Assembly: GCA_905210055.1 (NCBI GenBank)
Contig: CAJLVH010000066.1
Location: forward strand, 1-9,400
Length of the DNA stretch: 9,400 nucleotides
Reading direction: 5' to 3'
From: an uncultured Enorma sp.
GTDB lineage: Bacteria > Actinomycetota > Coriobacteriia > Coriobacteriales > Coriobacteriaceae
In this document: positions 1 through 6,314 of the stretch, piece after piece
Numbering within the stretch: the stretch's first letter is position 1
Layout of the letters: every line of letters begins with the position of its first letter
Made by a program: the position numbers and the translations under genes
The notes under the pieces: generated by a model
What the model was told of the DNA's origin: nothing
What the model saw: the letters and a program-made list of their open reading frames with translations, nothing else
The model's database searches: none

Positions 1-264
1 GGCAGCCGCACGAATGCGCGCCGCCTGCGGCCCCTCCTCCCCTGCGAGGGTTTGCGGAAGACCGCAGACGAGCACATCCGGTTCGTAATCTTCAATGAGC
101 AGGCGAAACGTACGCGCACAGGAGAGCACCTCCTGTGCGGGAAGCACCTTAACGGGCATGGCGACCGATCCGCTCGCGTCGGAGACCGCGATGCCAACCC
201 TCACCTCGCCGATATCGAGTGCAAGCGCGATCACACTATAGACCGAGCTCGACACGCGCCGCAT
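1..264 (-). CDS. ruvX: RuvX/YqgF Holliday junction resolvase-like protein, N-terminal part (3' end outside window)
   Basis: YqgF-family proteins have an RNase H-like fold and act in Holliday junction resolution and/or 16S rRNA 5' end processing. The frame is open from 264 to position 1. It contains the family N-terminal motif LALDIGEVRVGIAVSD, whose Asp is the expected first catalytic acid, and further on DVLVCGLPQTLAGEEG, matching the conserved V-x-G-L-P-x-x-x-x-G-x-E-G block. The start is ambiguous. An ATG at 264-262 would add MRRVSSSVYS and overlap alaS by 29 bp. A GTG at 234-232, one base past the alaS stop, would place the motif right at the N-terminus as in most family members. Neither has a clear Shine-Dalgarno sequence, which suggests translational coupling to alaS. 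alaS-ruvX is a common bacterial gene order. Family assignment is secure, the start is not, and roughly half of the protein is missing. Confidence 0.88.
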   Translation of the reverse strand, partial: MRRVSSSVYSVIALALDIGEVRVGIAVSDASGSVAMPVKVLPAQEVLSCARTFRLLIEDYEPDVLVCGLPQTLAGEEGPQAARIRAAA

Positions 265-2893
265 CGAGCGCAGAGGCGATGCCCGCGGCGTTCTTGCCAC
301 CGGCTTGCGCCATGGTGGGCTTGCCGCCGCCGCGCCCCTCGACCACAGGTGCGATCGCTTTGATGATATTGCCGGCATGGAACCCAGCCTTCACGGCGTC
401 GTCGGTCGCCGCCGCGAGGAGCGCCGGCGTGCCCTTCTCCGTGACCGTGGCGATCACGCAGGCGCACGCGCCGTCGACCTTCCCGCGAATGGTATCCCAC
501 ACGTTCCTGAGCTCGGCACCCTCGAGGCCGGAAAGCTCCGCGATAACGACCTGGTAGCCTCCAGCGTCTTGCGCAGCGTCGATCGCACGCCCGATGGCAT
601 CCGACGAACCGCCCGTGAGCGCAGCCTTAAGCTTCTGGTTCGCCTCGCGCAGGCTCTGCTGGAGCGCCGTGACGCGCGAGGGGACCTCTTCGGGACGGCA
701 CTTGAGCGCTTCGGCGGTCTCGAGAAGCATGCGCTCGCGACCTTCCAGGTAGTTTATGGCGCCAAGGCTCGTCACGGCTTCGATGCGGCGCACGTTCGAG
801 CCGGTCGAAGATTCGGAAACGATACGGAACAGGCCGATCTCTGCGGTATTGCCGGCATGCGTACCGCCACAGAGCTCGCGCGAGAACGGTTGCTCTTCCG
901 TTCCGCAGGAAACCACGCGCACCACGTCGCTGTACTTCTCGCCAAAAAGCGCCACGGCACCCGATGCCTTGGCATCTTCGATGCCCATGACACGCGTCAC
1001 GACCGGCTTTGCGGCGAAGATCTCGCGATTCACAAGCTCCTCGACACGGCGAAGCTGTTCGGTGGTGAGGCCCTCGAAATGCGTGAAGTCGAAACGAAGA
1101 TGTTCAGGCGATACCAGTGAGCCGGCCTGGTTCACATGGTTGCCGAGCACTTCCTTAAGGGCGGCGTCGAGCAGATGCGTCGCAGTGTGATTGCGCTGGA
1201 TGAGTGCACGGCGATGCTCGTCGACCTGCGCCGCGAGAACAGCGCCCTCGTGAAGCGTCCCCTCTTCGACCTGAGCGGTATGCGCATAGAGACCGTTGTG
1301 GCTCTTCGTGTCGCCAACAGAAAGGCGAATCCCCTCGCCCAAGAGCACGCCGGTGTCACCTACCTGACCACCCATCTCGGCATAGAAAGGCGTACGATCG
1401 AGCACGACGTCGACGGTATCGCCAGCATGCGCCGCAGCGACGCGCTCCCCGTTTGCGACGAGGGCCACGACGCGCGCGACCGAAAGCGAGCATCCCTCGT
1501 AACCGGTGAACTCGGTGGCGGGCAGAGCGTCGGAAAGCTCGACCCAGATATCGTTGAACGTACCCCAGGCATCGCCCTTCACATTCGCACGGGCGCGCTC
1601 GCGCTGGAGCTCCATCTCGCGGTTGAAGCCCTCGATGTCGACCGCATGCCCAGCGCCCTCGGCGATCTCGACCGTGAGGTCGATGGGGAACCCAAACGTA
1701 TCGTGCAGCTTGAAAGCGGAAGCGCCGTCGAGCACCTCGCCATCGGCGAGCTTCGAGAGCGCTTCATCGAGGTACACGCGGCCATTATCGAGCGTCGTGG
1801 AGAAGCGCTCCTCCTCTGCGCTCACGATTCCGCGCACGAGTTCGACGTTCTTGGTGAGCTCGGGATAGGCGTCTCCCATGAGCTCGTTCACACGATCGAT
1901 GAAACGCGTGAGGAACGGCCCCTCGACGCCCAGCAGACGGCCGTGGAACACGGCGCGGCGGAGCAGGCGGCGAAGCACGTAGCCCCTGCCCTCGTTGCCG
2001 GGAAGGACGCCGTCGGAAATCATGAAGTCGACCGATCGCGCGTGGTCGGCGATGATGCGGAGGCTCCGACTGGGGCCTTCGTAGTCGTCGCTCGCGTACG
2101 TGACGCCCGAGATCTCCTCACCGAGCTTGATGAGCCCCTGCATGATGTCGCTATCGAAGAAGGACGTCTTGCCCTGCATGATGGCGCTCATGCGCTCGAG
2201 GCCCATACCGGTATCGAGGTTGCGGTGCGGGAGTTCCGGCATGGAGCCGTCCTCCTGGCGGTCGAACTGCGTGAACACGAGGTTCCAGTACTCGAGAAAG
2301 CGATCGCAATCGCATCCGGGAGCGCAGTCCGGACGGCCGCAGCCCACCTCCTCGCCCATATCGTAGTAAATCTCGGAGCAAGGGCCGCAGGGACCGGTGG
2401 GGCCGGCTGCCCAGAAGTTATCGTCCTCGCCGAGACGCGAGATATGGCTTTCCTCGATGCCGAGCGAGCGCCAGATCCCATACGTCTCGTCGTCGTCCGT
2501 GAACACGGTGAAATAGAGGCGCTCGATAGGCAGATGGAATACCTCGGTGGAAAGTTCGAGAGCCCAGGCGCACGCCTGCTCTTTTGAAACTCCGCCGAAC
2601 GAGAAATTTCCGAGCATCTCGAAGAACGAGGCATGGCGGCCGTCGGAGCCGATAATGTCGATGTCGTTCGTGCGCACGCACTTCTGGCACGACGTCGCGC
2701 CGATCTCCTTCATGGTCTTCTTGCCCTGGTAGTACTGCTTGAACTGGTTCATGCCGGCGTTCGCGAGCAGGAGCGACGGGTCATCGGGCACGAGCGAGGA
2801 GCTCGGGAAGAGCTTGCAGCCGCGCTCTTCGAAGAACTTCAAAAAGGCAGAGCGGATCTCGGCCGTCGTCATCATGGGAACATCTGCAGCCAT
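236..2893 (-). CDS. alaS: Alanyl-tRNA synthetase
   Basis: Cytoplasmic class II synthetase that charges tRNA-Ala with alanine and edits mis-charged Ser/Gly. It is full length at 885 aa. The catalytic core shows ANAGMNQFKQYY (about 44-55), GSDGRHASFFEMLGNFSFGG (82-101), GPTGPCGPCSEIYYDMG (164-180) and RNLDTGMGLERM (224-235). A four-Cys stretch, CGRPDCAPGCDCDRF (185-199), precedes EYWNLVFTQF. The tRNA-recognition part includes RIIADHARSVDFMISDG (279-295). The editing domain carries the zinc ligands HTATH (569-573) and CGGTH (675-679). The C-terminal oligomerisation/tRNA-elbow domain ends with RGGGKPTMAQAGGKN (854-868). I start at ATG 2893 because AAGGAG lies 7 nt upstream. A longer reading to 2926 would add 11 residues and run through that RBS. 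It is probably co-transcribed with ruvX. Confidence 0.98.
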   Translation of the reverse strand: MAADVPMMTTAEIRSAFLKFFEERGCKLFPSSSLVPDDPSLLLANAGMNQFKQYYQGKKTMKEIGATSCQKCVRTNDIDIIGSDGRHASFFEMLGNFSFGGVSKEQACAWALELSTEVFHLPIERLYFTVFTDDDETYGIWRSLGIEESHISRLGEDDNFWAAGPTGPCGPCSEIYYDMGEEVGCGRPDCAPGCDCDRFLEYWNLVFTQFDRQEDGSMPELPHRNLDTGMGLERMSAIMQGKTSFFDSDIMQGLIKLGEEISGVTYASDDYEGPSRSLRIIADHARSVDFMISDGVLPGNEGRGYVLRRLLRRAVFHGRLLGVEGPFLTRFIDRVNELMGDAYPELTKNVELVRGIVSAEEERFSTTLDNGRVYLDEALSKLADGEVLDGASAFKLHDTFGFPIDLTVEIAEGAGHAVDIEGFNREMELQRERARANVKGDAWGTFNDIWVELSDALPATEFTGYEGCSLSVARVVALVANGERVAAAHAGDTVDVVLDRTPFYAEMGGQVGDTGVLLGEGIRLSVGDTKSHNGLYAHTAQVEEGTLHEGAVLAAQVDEHRRALIQRNHTATHLLDAALKEVLGNHVNQAGSLVSPEHLRFDFTHFEGLTTEQLRRVEELVNREIFAAKPVVTRVMGIEDAKASGAVALFGEKYSDVVRVVSCGTEEQPFSRELCGGTHAGNTAEIGLFRIVSESSTGSNVRRIEAVTSLGAINYLEGRERMLLETAEALKCRPEEVPSRVTALQQSLREANQKLKAALTGGSSDAIGRAIDAAQDAGGYQVVIAELSGLEGAELRNVWDTIRGKVDGACACVIATVTEKGTPALLAAATDDAVKAGFHAGNIIKAIAPVVEGRGGGKPTMAQAGGKNAAGIASALDAARVELGL

Positions 2894-2900
2894 GTGGGTT

Positions 2901-2906
2901 CTCCTT
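2901..2906 (-). promoter_or_regulatory. alaS ribosome binding site
   Basis: The minus strand reads AAGGAG here, 7 nt before ATG 2893. This near-perfect Shine-Dalgarno sequence decides the alaS start in favour of MAADVP rather than the in-frame ATG at 2926. Confidence 0.85.
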
Positions 2907-2936
2907 GATACACTGGTGAAACGCATAAACGTTACT

Positions 2937-2942
2937 ACTATA
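2937..2942 (-). promoter_or_regulatory. Possible -10 element of the alaS promoter
   Basis: The minus strand reads TATAGT, 5 of 6 to the TATAAT consensus, giving a predicted 5' leader of roughly 35-40 nt before alaS. No convincing -35 box is present at 16-18 bp: the position falls on CGTCAT at the outer edge of the long inverted repeat. No T-box or other leader structure fits in so short a leader. This is a weak call based on one hexamer. Confidence 0.3.
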
Positions 2943-2963
2943 GCGGAATACGGTAAACGATGA

Positions 2964-3065
2964 CGTCCTCGTCAGGAATCGGCGACATTCTCCTTCGCTT
3001 GTCCTCGCTCGCTCCGCTCGCTGCGAAGTCGCTCAGGAGAATGTCGCCGATTCCTGACGAGGACG
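2964..3065. repeat. Long perfect inverted repeat (31-bp arms, 40-nt loop) between the permease gene and alaS
   Basis: Arms at 2964-2994 and 3035-3065 are exact reverse complements over 31 bp, with no mismatch or bulge. Pairing stops at both ends (A/C outside, T/C inside). The 40-nt loop has a smaller internal stem (CTTCGC 2993-2998 with GCGAAG 3023-3028, as an alternative to the innermost arm bases) and a CGCTC/GCTCG-rich repetitive stretch at 3005-3022. It lies 68 nt after the permease stop codon and about 20 bp upstream of the candidate alaS -10. No T-tract follows on either strand, so it is not a standard intrinsic terminator. No target-site duplication is visible at the edges. Transcribed, it would make a long dsRNA stem, a plausible RNase III substrate, mRNA 3' end stabiliser or transcription barrier. 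The function is inferred; the symmetry is directly seen. Confidence 0.93.
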
Positions 3066-3084
3066 CGCCGTGCTCGATAGCGAA

Positions 3085-3103
3085 CATTCACCCCAAATGA
3101 ATG
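3085..3103. repeat. Small inverted repeat CATTCA/TGAATG
   Basis: CATTCA (3085-3090) and TGAATG (3098-3103) form a 6-bp stem with a 7-nt loop. On the plus strand it is followed by AAAAA. On the transcribed minus strand the T-run comes before the stem, so it does not look like a terminator for the permease gene. It is short enough to be chance. Confidence 0.3.
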
Positions 3104-3132
3104 AAAAACGAAATCGACGCCGGTGGGATGCC

Positions 3133-4470
3133 CTACTTCTGCTCATGGTCGGAACCATCCGAACGATGGAGAAACTGGAGCTTGCTCCAGGGGTTCTCGA
3201 GGTCGGGGCGGGGCACGGCGGAGCCCGTCGGTGCGACGTCGTCGTCAATGAGCTCAGATTCCTGCACGAAGCTGTCGTCGCCGAGCGCATCGAACGCGGG
3301 TACCGGCTCGCCGTCCTCATCACGGAACGGCGTTCCCTGGAAGATGGCACCATCGTAGGAGACGAGCGCGCGCCCAGTCGATTTCTCGAAGTAGAAGACG
3401 AAGAGTCCCTTAAGGGCAGCGCAGAGCGGGATTGCCACGACCATGCCGATCGCGCCCATAAGGGTGGAACCCACCACGAGCGCCGCAAGGTTCATGGCAG
3501 GATGAATCTGCACCGAAGACTGCATGACCTTGGGCGAGACGACGTTGTCGGTCACGTTCTGCGCCACCATGCAGATGATGAGCGTCCAGATAGCGAGCAC
3601 AGGGCTATAGAAAAGCGCGAGCAGGGTTGCCGCGAACGCAGAGATCCACGGGCCGAGTACAGGTATGAGATGCAACAGCCCGGTGAGCACGCCCATAAGT
3701 GCGGCATAGGGGTGCCCCGCGATGAGAAGCCCTATGAACGCGAGCACGCCGTTCACGAACGAGGTGATGACCATGCTGCGCATATAGCCTCCCACGGAAC
3801 GAGAGAGGATCGCGACCATAAACCGATAGCTCGTCTCGCGTTCCTCGCCTACGATCGTTGCGACCTCTCGATGGATCTTCGGATAGTCGAGGGCGAGCCA
3901 GTATGCGAGTACGAGCCCCAGGAAGAAGATGAAGAGCTGTGAGGCGAACCCCGAGAGAATCGGGAAGAGGCCGCGGCCCACATCGCCGGCAAGCTGCGTC
4001 ACATAGCTTGAAGCGATGTTCGCCAGCGACTGGAACATCGAATCGAGCTCGTTCGCCCAAGAGGACTTCGAGATGGCCTCGAAATCCTGCGCGACCTGCA
4101 CCGCCCAGTCGCCGAGGCTGCGCAGTTGGCTCGGCAAGCGAGAGAGCACCTCGAGCACCTGGTCAACGAAGATGGGGGCTATCACCATGATGACGCAGAA
4201 CAGGATGAGGATCACCGCGACGAGGCCGATGAACGCGCCCGCAGCACGCGGGACGCCCTTGCGCTCGAGCGCGTTCACGATCGGCGACTCGATGAAGGCG
4301 ATGAGCGAGCCCACGGCGAGAAACTCGATGACCGGCGCGAGTGCGCCGAGCACGTTCAACACGGCGATGGCGATGACGATGCCGCCGACCACCGTCCACA
4401 CGCGCAAGGCGAGAAGACGCGTTCCCGGCAGCTTGGCTTCAACGGCATCGAGCCGCACGCGAGCACCCAT
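3133..4470 (-). CDS. AI-2E family (PerM/TqsA-type) membrane permease
   Basis: Multi-pass inner-membrane protein of the AI-2E/UPF0118 family, whose members are implicated in autoinducer-2 export, ion antiport or unknown transport. At 445 aa it is longer than the usual 340-390. Hydrophobic segments lie near residues 23-60, 78-104, 168-195, 232-252, 255-290 and 291-305, with a long one at 325-360. Family signatures are HLIPVLGPWIS (267-277) and NVVSPKVMQSSVQIHPAMNLAALVVG (309-334), followed by GAIGMVVAIPLCAALK (339-354). The final ~80 residues (from about 365) form an acidic, hydrophilic tail not typical of the family core. ATG 4470 follows AGGAGA at 4475-4480 and lies 1 nt after the sigma-factor stop (TAG 4474-4472), so its RBS is inside the sigma gene and translation is probably coupled. 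The transported substrate cannot be told from sequence. Confidence 0.94.
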   Translation of the reverse strand: MGARVRLDAVEAKLPGTRLLALRVWTVVGGIVIAIAVLNVLGALAPVIEFLAVGSLIAFIESPIVNALERKGVPRAAGAFIGLVAVILILFCVIMVIAPIFVDQVLEVLSRLPSQLRSLGDWAVQVAQDFEAISKSSWANELDSMFQSLANIASSYVTQLAGDVGRGLFPILSGFASQLFIFFLGLVLAYWLALDYPKIHREVATIVGEERETSYRFMVAILSRSVGGYMRSMVITSFVNGVLAFIGLLIAGHPYAALMGVLTGLLHLIPVLGPWISAFAATLLALFYSPVLAIWTLIICMVAQNVTDNVVSPKVMQSSVQIHPAMNLAALVVGSTLMGAIGMVVAIPLCAALKGLFVFYFEKSTGRALVSYDGAIFQGTPFRDEDGEPVPAFDALGDDSFVQESELIDDDVAPTGSAVPRPDLENPWSKLQFLHRSDGSDHEQK

Positions 4471-4471
4471 G

Positions 4472-5263
4472 CTATCTCCTCGTCATGACGCCTTCGGGAT
4501 CGAGCCGATCCTGGATCTTCTTGAGCGTGCGCCTGAGCAGGCGCGAGACCTGCACCTGTGAGACCCCGAGCTTCTCGGCAATCTCGATCTGCGTCATGCC
4601 CTTCAGGAAGCGAAGCTCGATGACCTCGCGCTCGCGGGGCGAGAAGCCGGCAAGCGCCTCCTCGATGATGAGACGGTCGTCGGTGAGGGCAAGCTCGCTA
4701 TCCTCCTCGGCATAGCGGTCGAGGACGGAGGGGGCGTCGTCGCTCTCCGTGCTCCCCGTGCCCTCAAGGGGCACCGAGCTATAGGCGCTCGAGGACTCCA
4801 TGGCCTCGAGCACCTCGTCCACCGAGGCATCGAGGTAGTCGGCGATCTCCTCGACTGAAGGAGAGCGCTGCAACTGGGTGGTGAGCGTGTCGGTCGCCTG
4901 GTTCACCTTGGCGGAAAGCTCCTGCAGGCGCCTCGGCACGCGAACGCTCCAGCCCTTATCGCGGAAATGGCGCTTGATCTCGCCTAAGATCGTCGGCGTC
5001 GCATACGTGGTGAACTCGAGGCCGCGATCGGGATCGAAGCGATCGATTGCCTTGAGCAACCCGAGATAACCGACTTGCATGAGGTCGTCGAGCGGTTCGC
5101 CGCGGTTCTTGAACTTGTTTGCGAGGAATCGGACGAGGTTCATGTGCGACATGACGAGCTGCTCGCGCGCGTCCATATCGCCCTGCTCCTTGTAGCGGCG
5201 GAAGAGCTCTCGCGTCTTCTGCTTGTCCCAGGCCGATTTGCTCGACGTGGTCTTATCTGCCAT
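4472..5263 (-). CDS. sigB: Sigma-B/F family alternative RNA polymerase sigma factor
   Basis: Sigma-70 group 3 factor of the sigma-B/F/G type, 263 aa, the usual length. Region 2 spans about 15-105, with SHMNLVRFLANKF (39-51), DLMQVGYLGLLKAIDRFDPDRG (60-81) and FTTYATPTILGEIKRHFRDKGW (84-105). Region 3 starts at SVRVPRRLQEL (106-116). Region 4 is FSPREREVIELRFLKGMTQIEIAEKLGVSQ... (207 to about 250), with the helix-turn-helix at about 223-245. It should direct polymerase to a stress, envelope or developmental regulon. I start at ATG 5263, one base after the upstream TGA (5267-5265). A longer frame to 5356 would run back through the coding part of the upstream gene. Coupling to an RsbW-like protein supports partner-switching control. 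The symbol is by family; sigF would be equally fair. Confidence 0.95.
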   Translation of the reverse strand: MADKTTSSKSAWDKQKTRELFRRYKEQGDMDAREQLVMSHMNLVRFLANKFKNRGEPLDDLMQVGYLGLLKAIDRFDPDRGLEFTTYATPTILGEIKRHFRDKGWSVRVPRRLQELSAKVNQATDTLTTQLQRSPSVEEIADYLDASVDEVLEAMESSSAYSSVPLEGTGSTESDDAPSVLDRYAEEDSELALTDDRLIIEEALAGFSPREREVIELRFLKGMTQIEIAEKLGVSQVQVSRLLRRTLKKIQDRLDPEGVMTRR

Positions 5264-5264
5264 A

Positions 5265-5648
5265 TCAGATATCCGCCTTGAGCTCGAGATGAAGCCGAAC
5301 GGGCGCGTCCGATTTCTCGTAGACGTCGCACACGGCTGTAAGAATGAGGCCGGCATAGGCGGCGGGGTTATCCGCTTCGGGCTCCGCCACGGGTTCGGCG
5401 CTCAGCAGAAAATCCATCGCGACGTGCTGAGCATCGACAGCGAAGGAGATATCCACGGTAGCGCCCTCCTCTACGGAGCACGCGTAGATGAACGCCTCTT
5501 CCGCGGCCATACGAACATCCTCAACGCGGTCTACGGACATAGAGGAAAGCGCCGCGACATTCGCCGCAGTCATTCGTACCAGCCGTGCTAGGCTCGGGTC
5601 GGCGGCAAGCGAAAGCGTGATGGGCGCGATGTGGTTGGTGCTACTCAT
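5265..5648 (-). CDS. RsbW-like (GHKL/HATPase_c_2) putative anti-sigma factor, degenerate ATP-binding site
   Basis: A 127-aa protein immediately before the sigma factor, where rsbW sits in sigma-B operons. Its size and layout fit an RsbW/SpoIIAB-type GHKL domain: a helix DRVEDVRMAAEEAFIYAC (40-57) at the N-box position and a C-terminal AYAGLILTAVCDVYEKSDAPVRLHLEL (98-123) resembling the G-L-x-L/I-x-x-x-x-D-x-V block. Two hallmark features are missing. The N-box Asn that holds Mg-ATP appears replaced by Tyr55, and I see no DxGxG motif in 73-98. It may therefore bind the sigma factor without being a kinase. ATG 5648 overlaps the end of the upstream gene by 8 bp (ATGAGTAG), with AAGGA about 12 nt upstream. 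The frame is open much further upstream, but that stretch is the other gene's coding sequence. Function is inferred mainly from position and a weak motif match. Confidence 0.72.
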   Translation of the reverse strand: MSSTNHIAPITLSLAADPSLARLVRMTAANVAALSSMSVDRVEDVRMAAEEAFIYACSVEEGATVDISFAVDAQHVAMDFLLSAEPVAEPEADNPAAYAGLILTAVCDVYEKSDAPVRLHLELKADI

Positions 5649-6237
5649 GCGCGGTCTCTTCCTTGGTAGGGGCTTCGTGGGTCGTGACGGCCGTATCGTC
5701 GGCCATGGAGCCTCCATAGGTGTAGTAACTCCCCGAAGGCGCAGCGGCATCTTGGGACACTTCCGACGGAGTCGGGGCATCTTCGGCCGCCTCCTCGCTG
5801 GGAGCTGCCTCGAGCGTGCGCTCGCCTGCATCAGGGCTAGATTTGAACTTGCCGAGAAGCTTGCGTGCGGCCTCAGATGCGGAATCGGCCACACCCGAAA
5901 CGGCGTTGCCCGCGGACGCGGCGGCACCGGTCACAGCGGACACATCGCGCACCACGCCCTCGATCTCAACAAGGTTGGCAGAGAGCGCGTCGACGGCGAC
6001 ATTCGCCGAGGAAAGCAGCGGCTCCACCTTGGCAATGGCAGGCTGCAGCTCATCCACCGCGCCGTCGAGCTTAGCTACGACCGGACGGGTTTCGGCGAGC
6101 GTCTCGTTCAGCTCGGCAACGGTCTTATCGACCTCTGCCATCGTACGACGAGCTCGGCGCGCGGTGATCGCAAGCTCGGCAACGAGCCAGATTCCCGCCA
6201 CGACGAGCACGATGACCAAAATCTGAAGGGGTTCCAT
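5641..6237 (-). CDS. DUF948/YtxG-like single-pass membrane protein with coiled coil
   Basis: A 198-aa protein with an N-terminal transmembrane helix (ILVIVLVVAGIWLVAELAI, about 6-24). A basic stretch ITARRARRTM follows, suggesting that the C-terminal part stays in the cytoplasm. Next comes a heptad-like coiled-coil region (about 32-100) with repeated V-x-x-L spacing, ending in an Ala/Glu/Pro-rich disordered tail. This layout matches DUF948 (UPF0478) proteins; Bacillus subtilis YtxG of that family is a sigma-B-dependent general stress protein. ATG 6237 has an RBS reading AAAGGGAGGG at 6250-6241, and the gene appears to be the first of the four-gene sigma operon. Its stop (TAG 5643-5641) lies within the start of the RsbW-like gene. 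It could anchor or scaffold the stress-response proteins at the membrane. Family match is by architecture more than by specific residues. Confidence 0.72.
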   Translation of the reverse strand: MEPLQILVIVLVVAGIWLVAELAITARRARRTMAEVDKTVAELNETLAETRPVVAKLDGAVDELQPAIAKVEPLLSSANVAVDALSANLVEIEGVVRDVSAVTGAAASAGNAVSGVADSASEAARKLLGKFKSSPDAGERTLEAAPSEEAAEDAPTPSEVSQDAAAPSGSYYTYGGSMADDTAVTTHEAPTKEETAHE

Positions 6238-6272
6238 GCGCCCTCCCTTTCATCGACATACATACGCCTTCG

Positions 6273-6299
6273 ATTCTACCCCAAGACGCTTCGTTGAAT
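6273..6299 (-). promoter_or_regulatory. Candidate promoter of the sigma operon (sigma-B-like and/or housekeeping -10)
   Basis: The minus strand carries TAGAAT (6278-6273), 5 of 6 to the housekeeping -10, about 36 bp before the DUF948 start, but with no fitting -35 (GGATTC at 17 bp). Overlapping it is GGGTAG (6281-6276), 5 of 6 to the sigma-B -10 GGGTAT. ATTCAA (6299-6294), 4 of 6 to GTTTAA, lies 12 bp upstream, within the sigma-B spacer range. Autoregulation by the operon's own sigma factor is thus possible, but the match is modest. Confidence 0.4.
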
Positions 6300-6314
6300 C
6301 CGACTCCATAGGAC

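Noticed and set aside
1136..2587. Long plus-strand open frame (483 codons) opposite alaS
   Set aside because: It is fully antisense to alaS, whose domains and RBS are unmistakable. The composition (His, Arg, Glu, Ala-rich, no recognisable motif) is typical of shadow frames in GC-rich DNA. The other plus-strand frames over alaS (e.g. 305-1120) are rejected for the same reason.
2894..2936. T-box or other aminoacyl-tRNA synthetase leader upstream of alaS
   Set aside because: The leader from the candidate -10 to the start is only about 40 nt, and neither a specifier loop nor the T-box consensus is seen.
2964..3065. Classifying the long inverted repeat as a rho-independent terminator, an integron attC site or an insertion sequence
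   Set aside because: There is no T-tract on either strand, no attC R'/R'' core sites at the ends, no transposase gene and no target-site duplication. It is kept only as an unclassified inverted repeat.
3070..3942. Plus-strand open frame (290 codons) opposite the permease gene
   Set aside because: It is highly charged with no motif. Its opposite strand encodes a clear AI-2E permease with membrane segments and conserved blocks.
5649..5927. Extended N-terminus for the RsbW-like protein, giving 220 aa
   Set aside because: The extension is an Arg/Pro-rich shadow of the DUF948 gene. ATG 5648 gives a length and motif position that fit the family.
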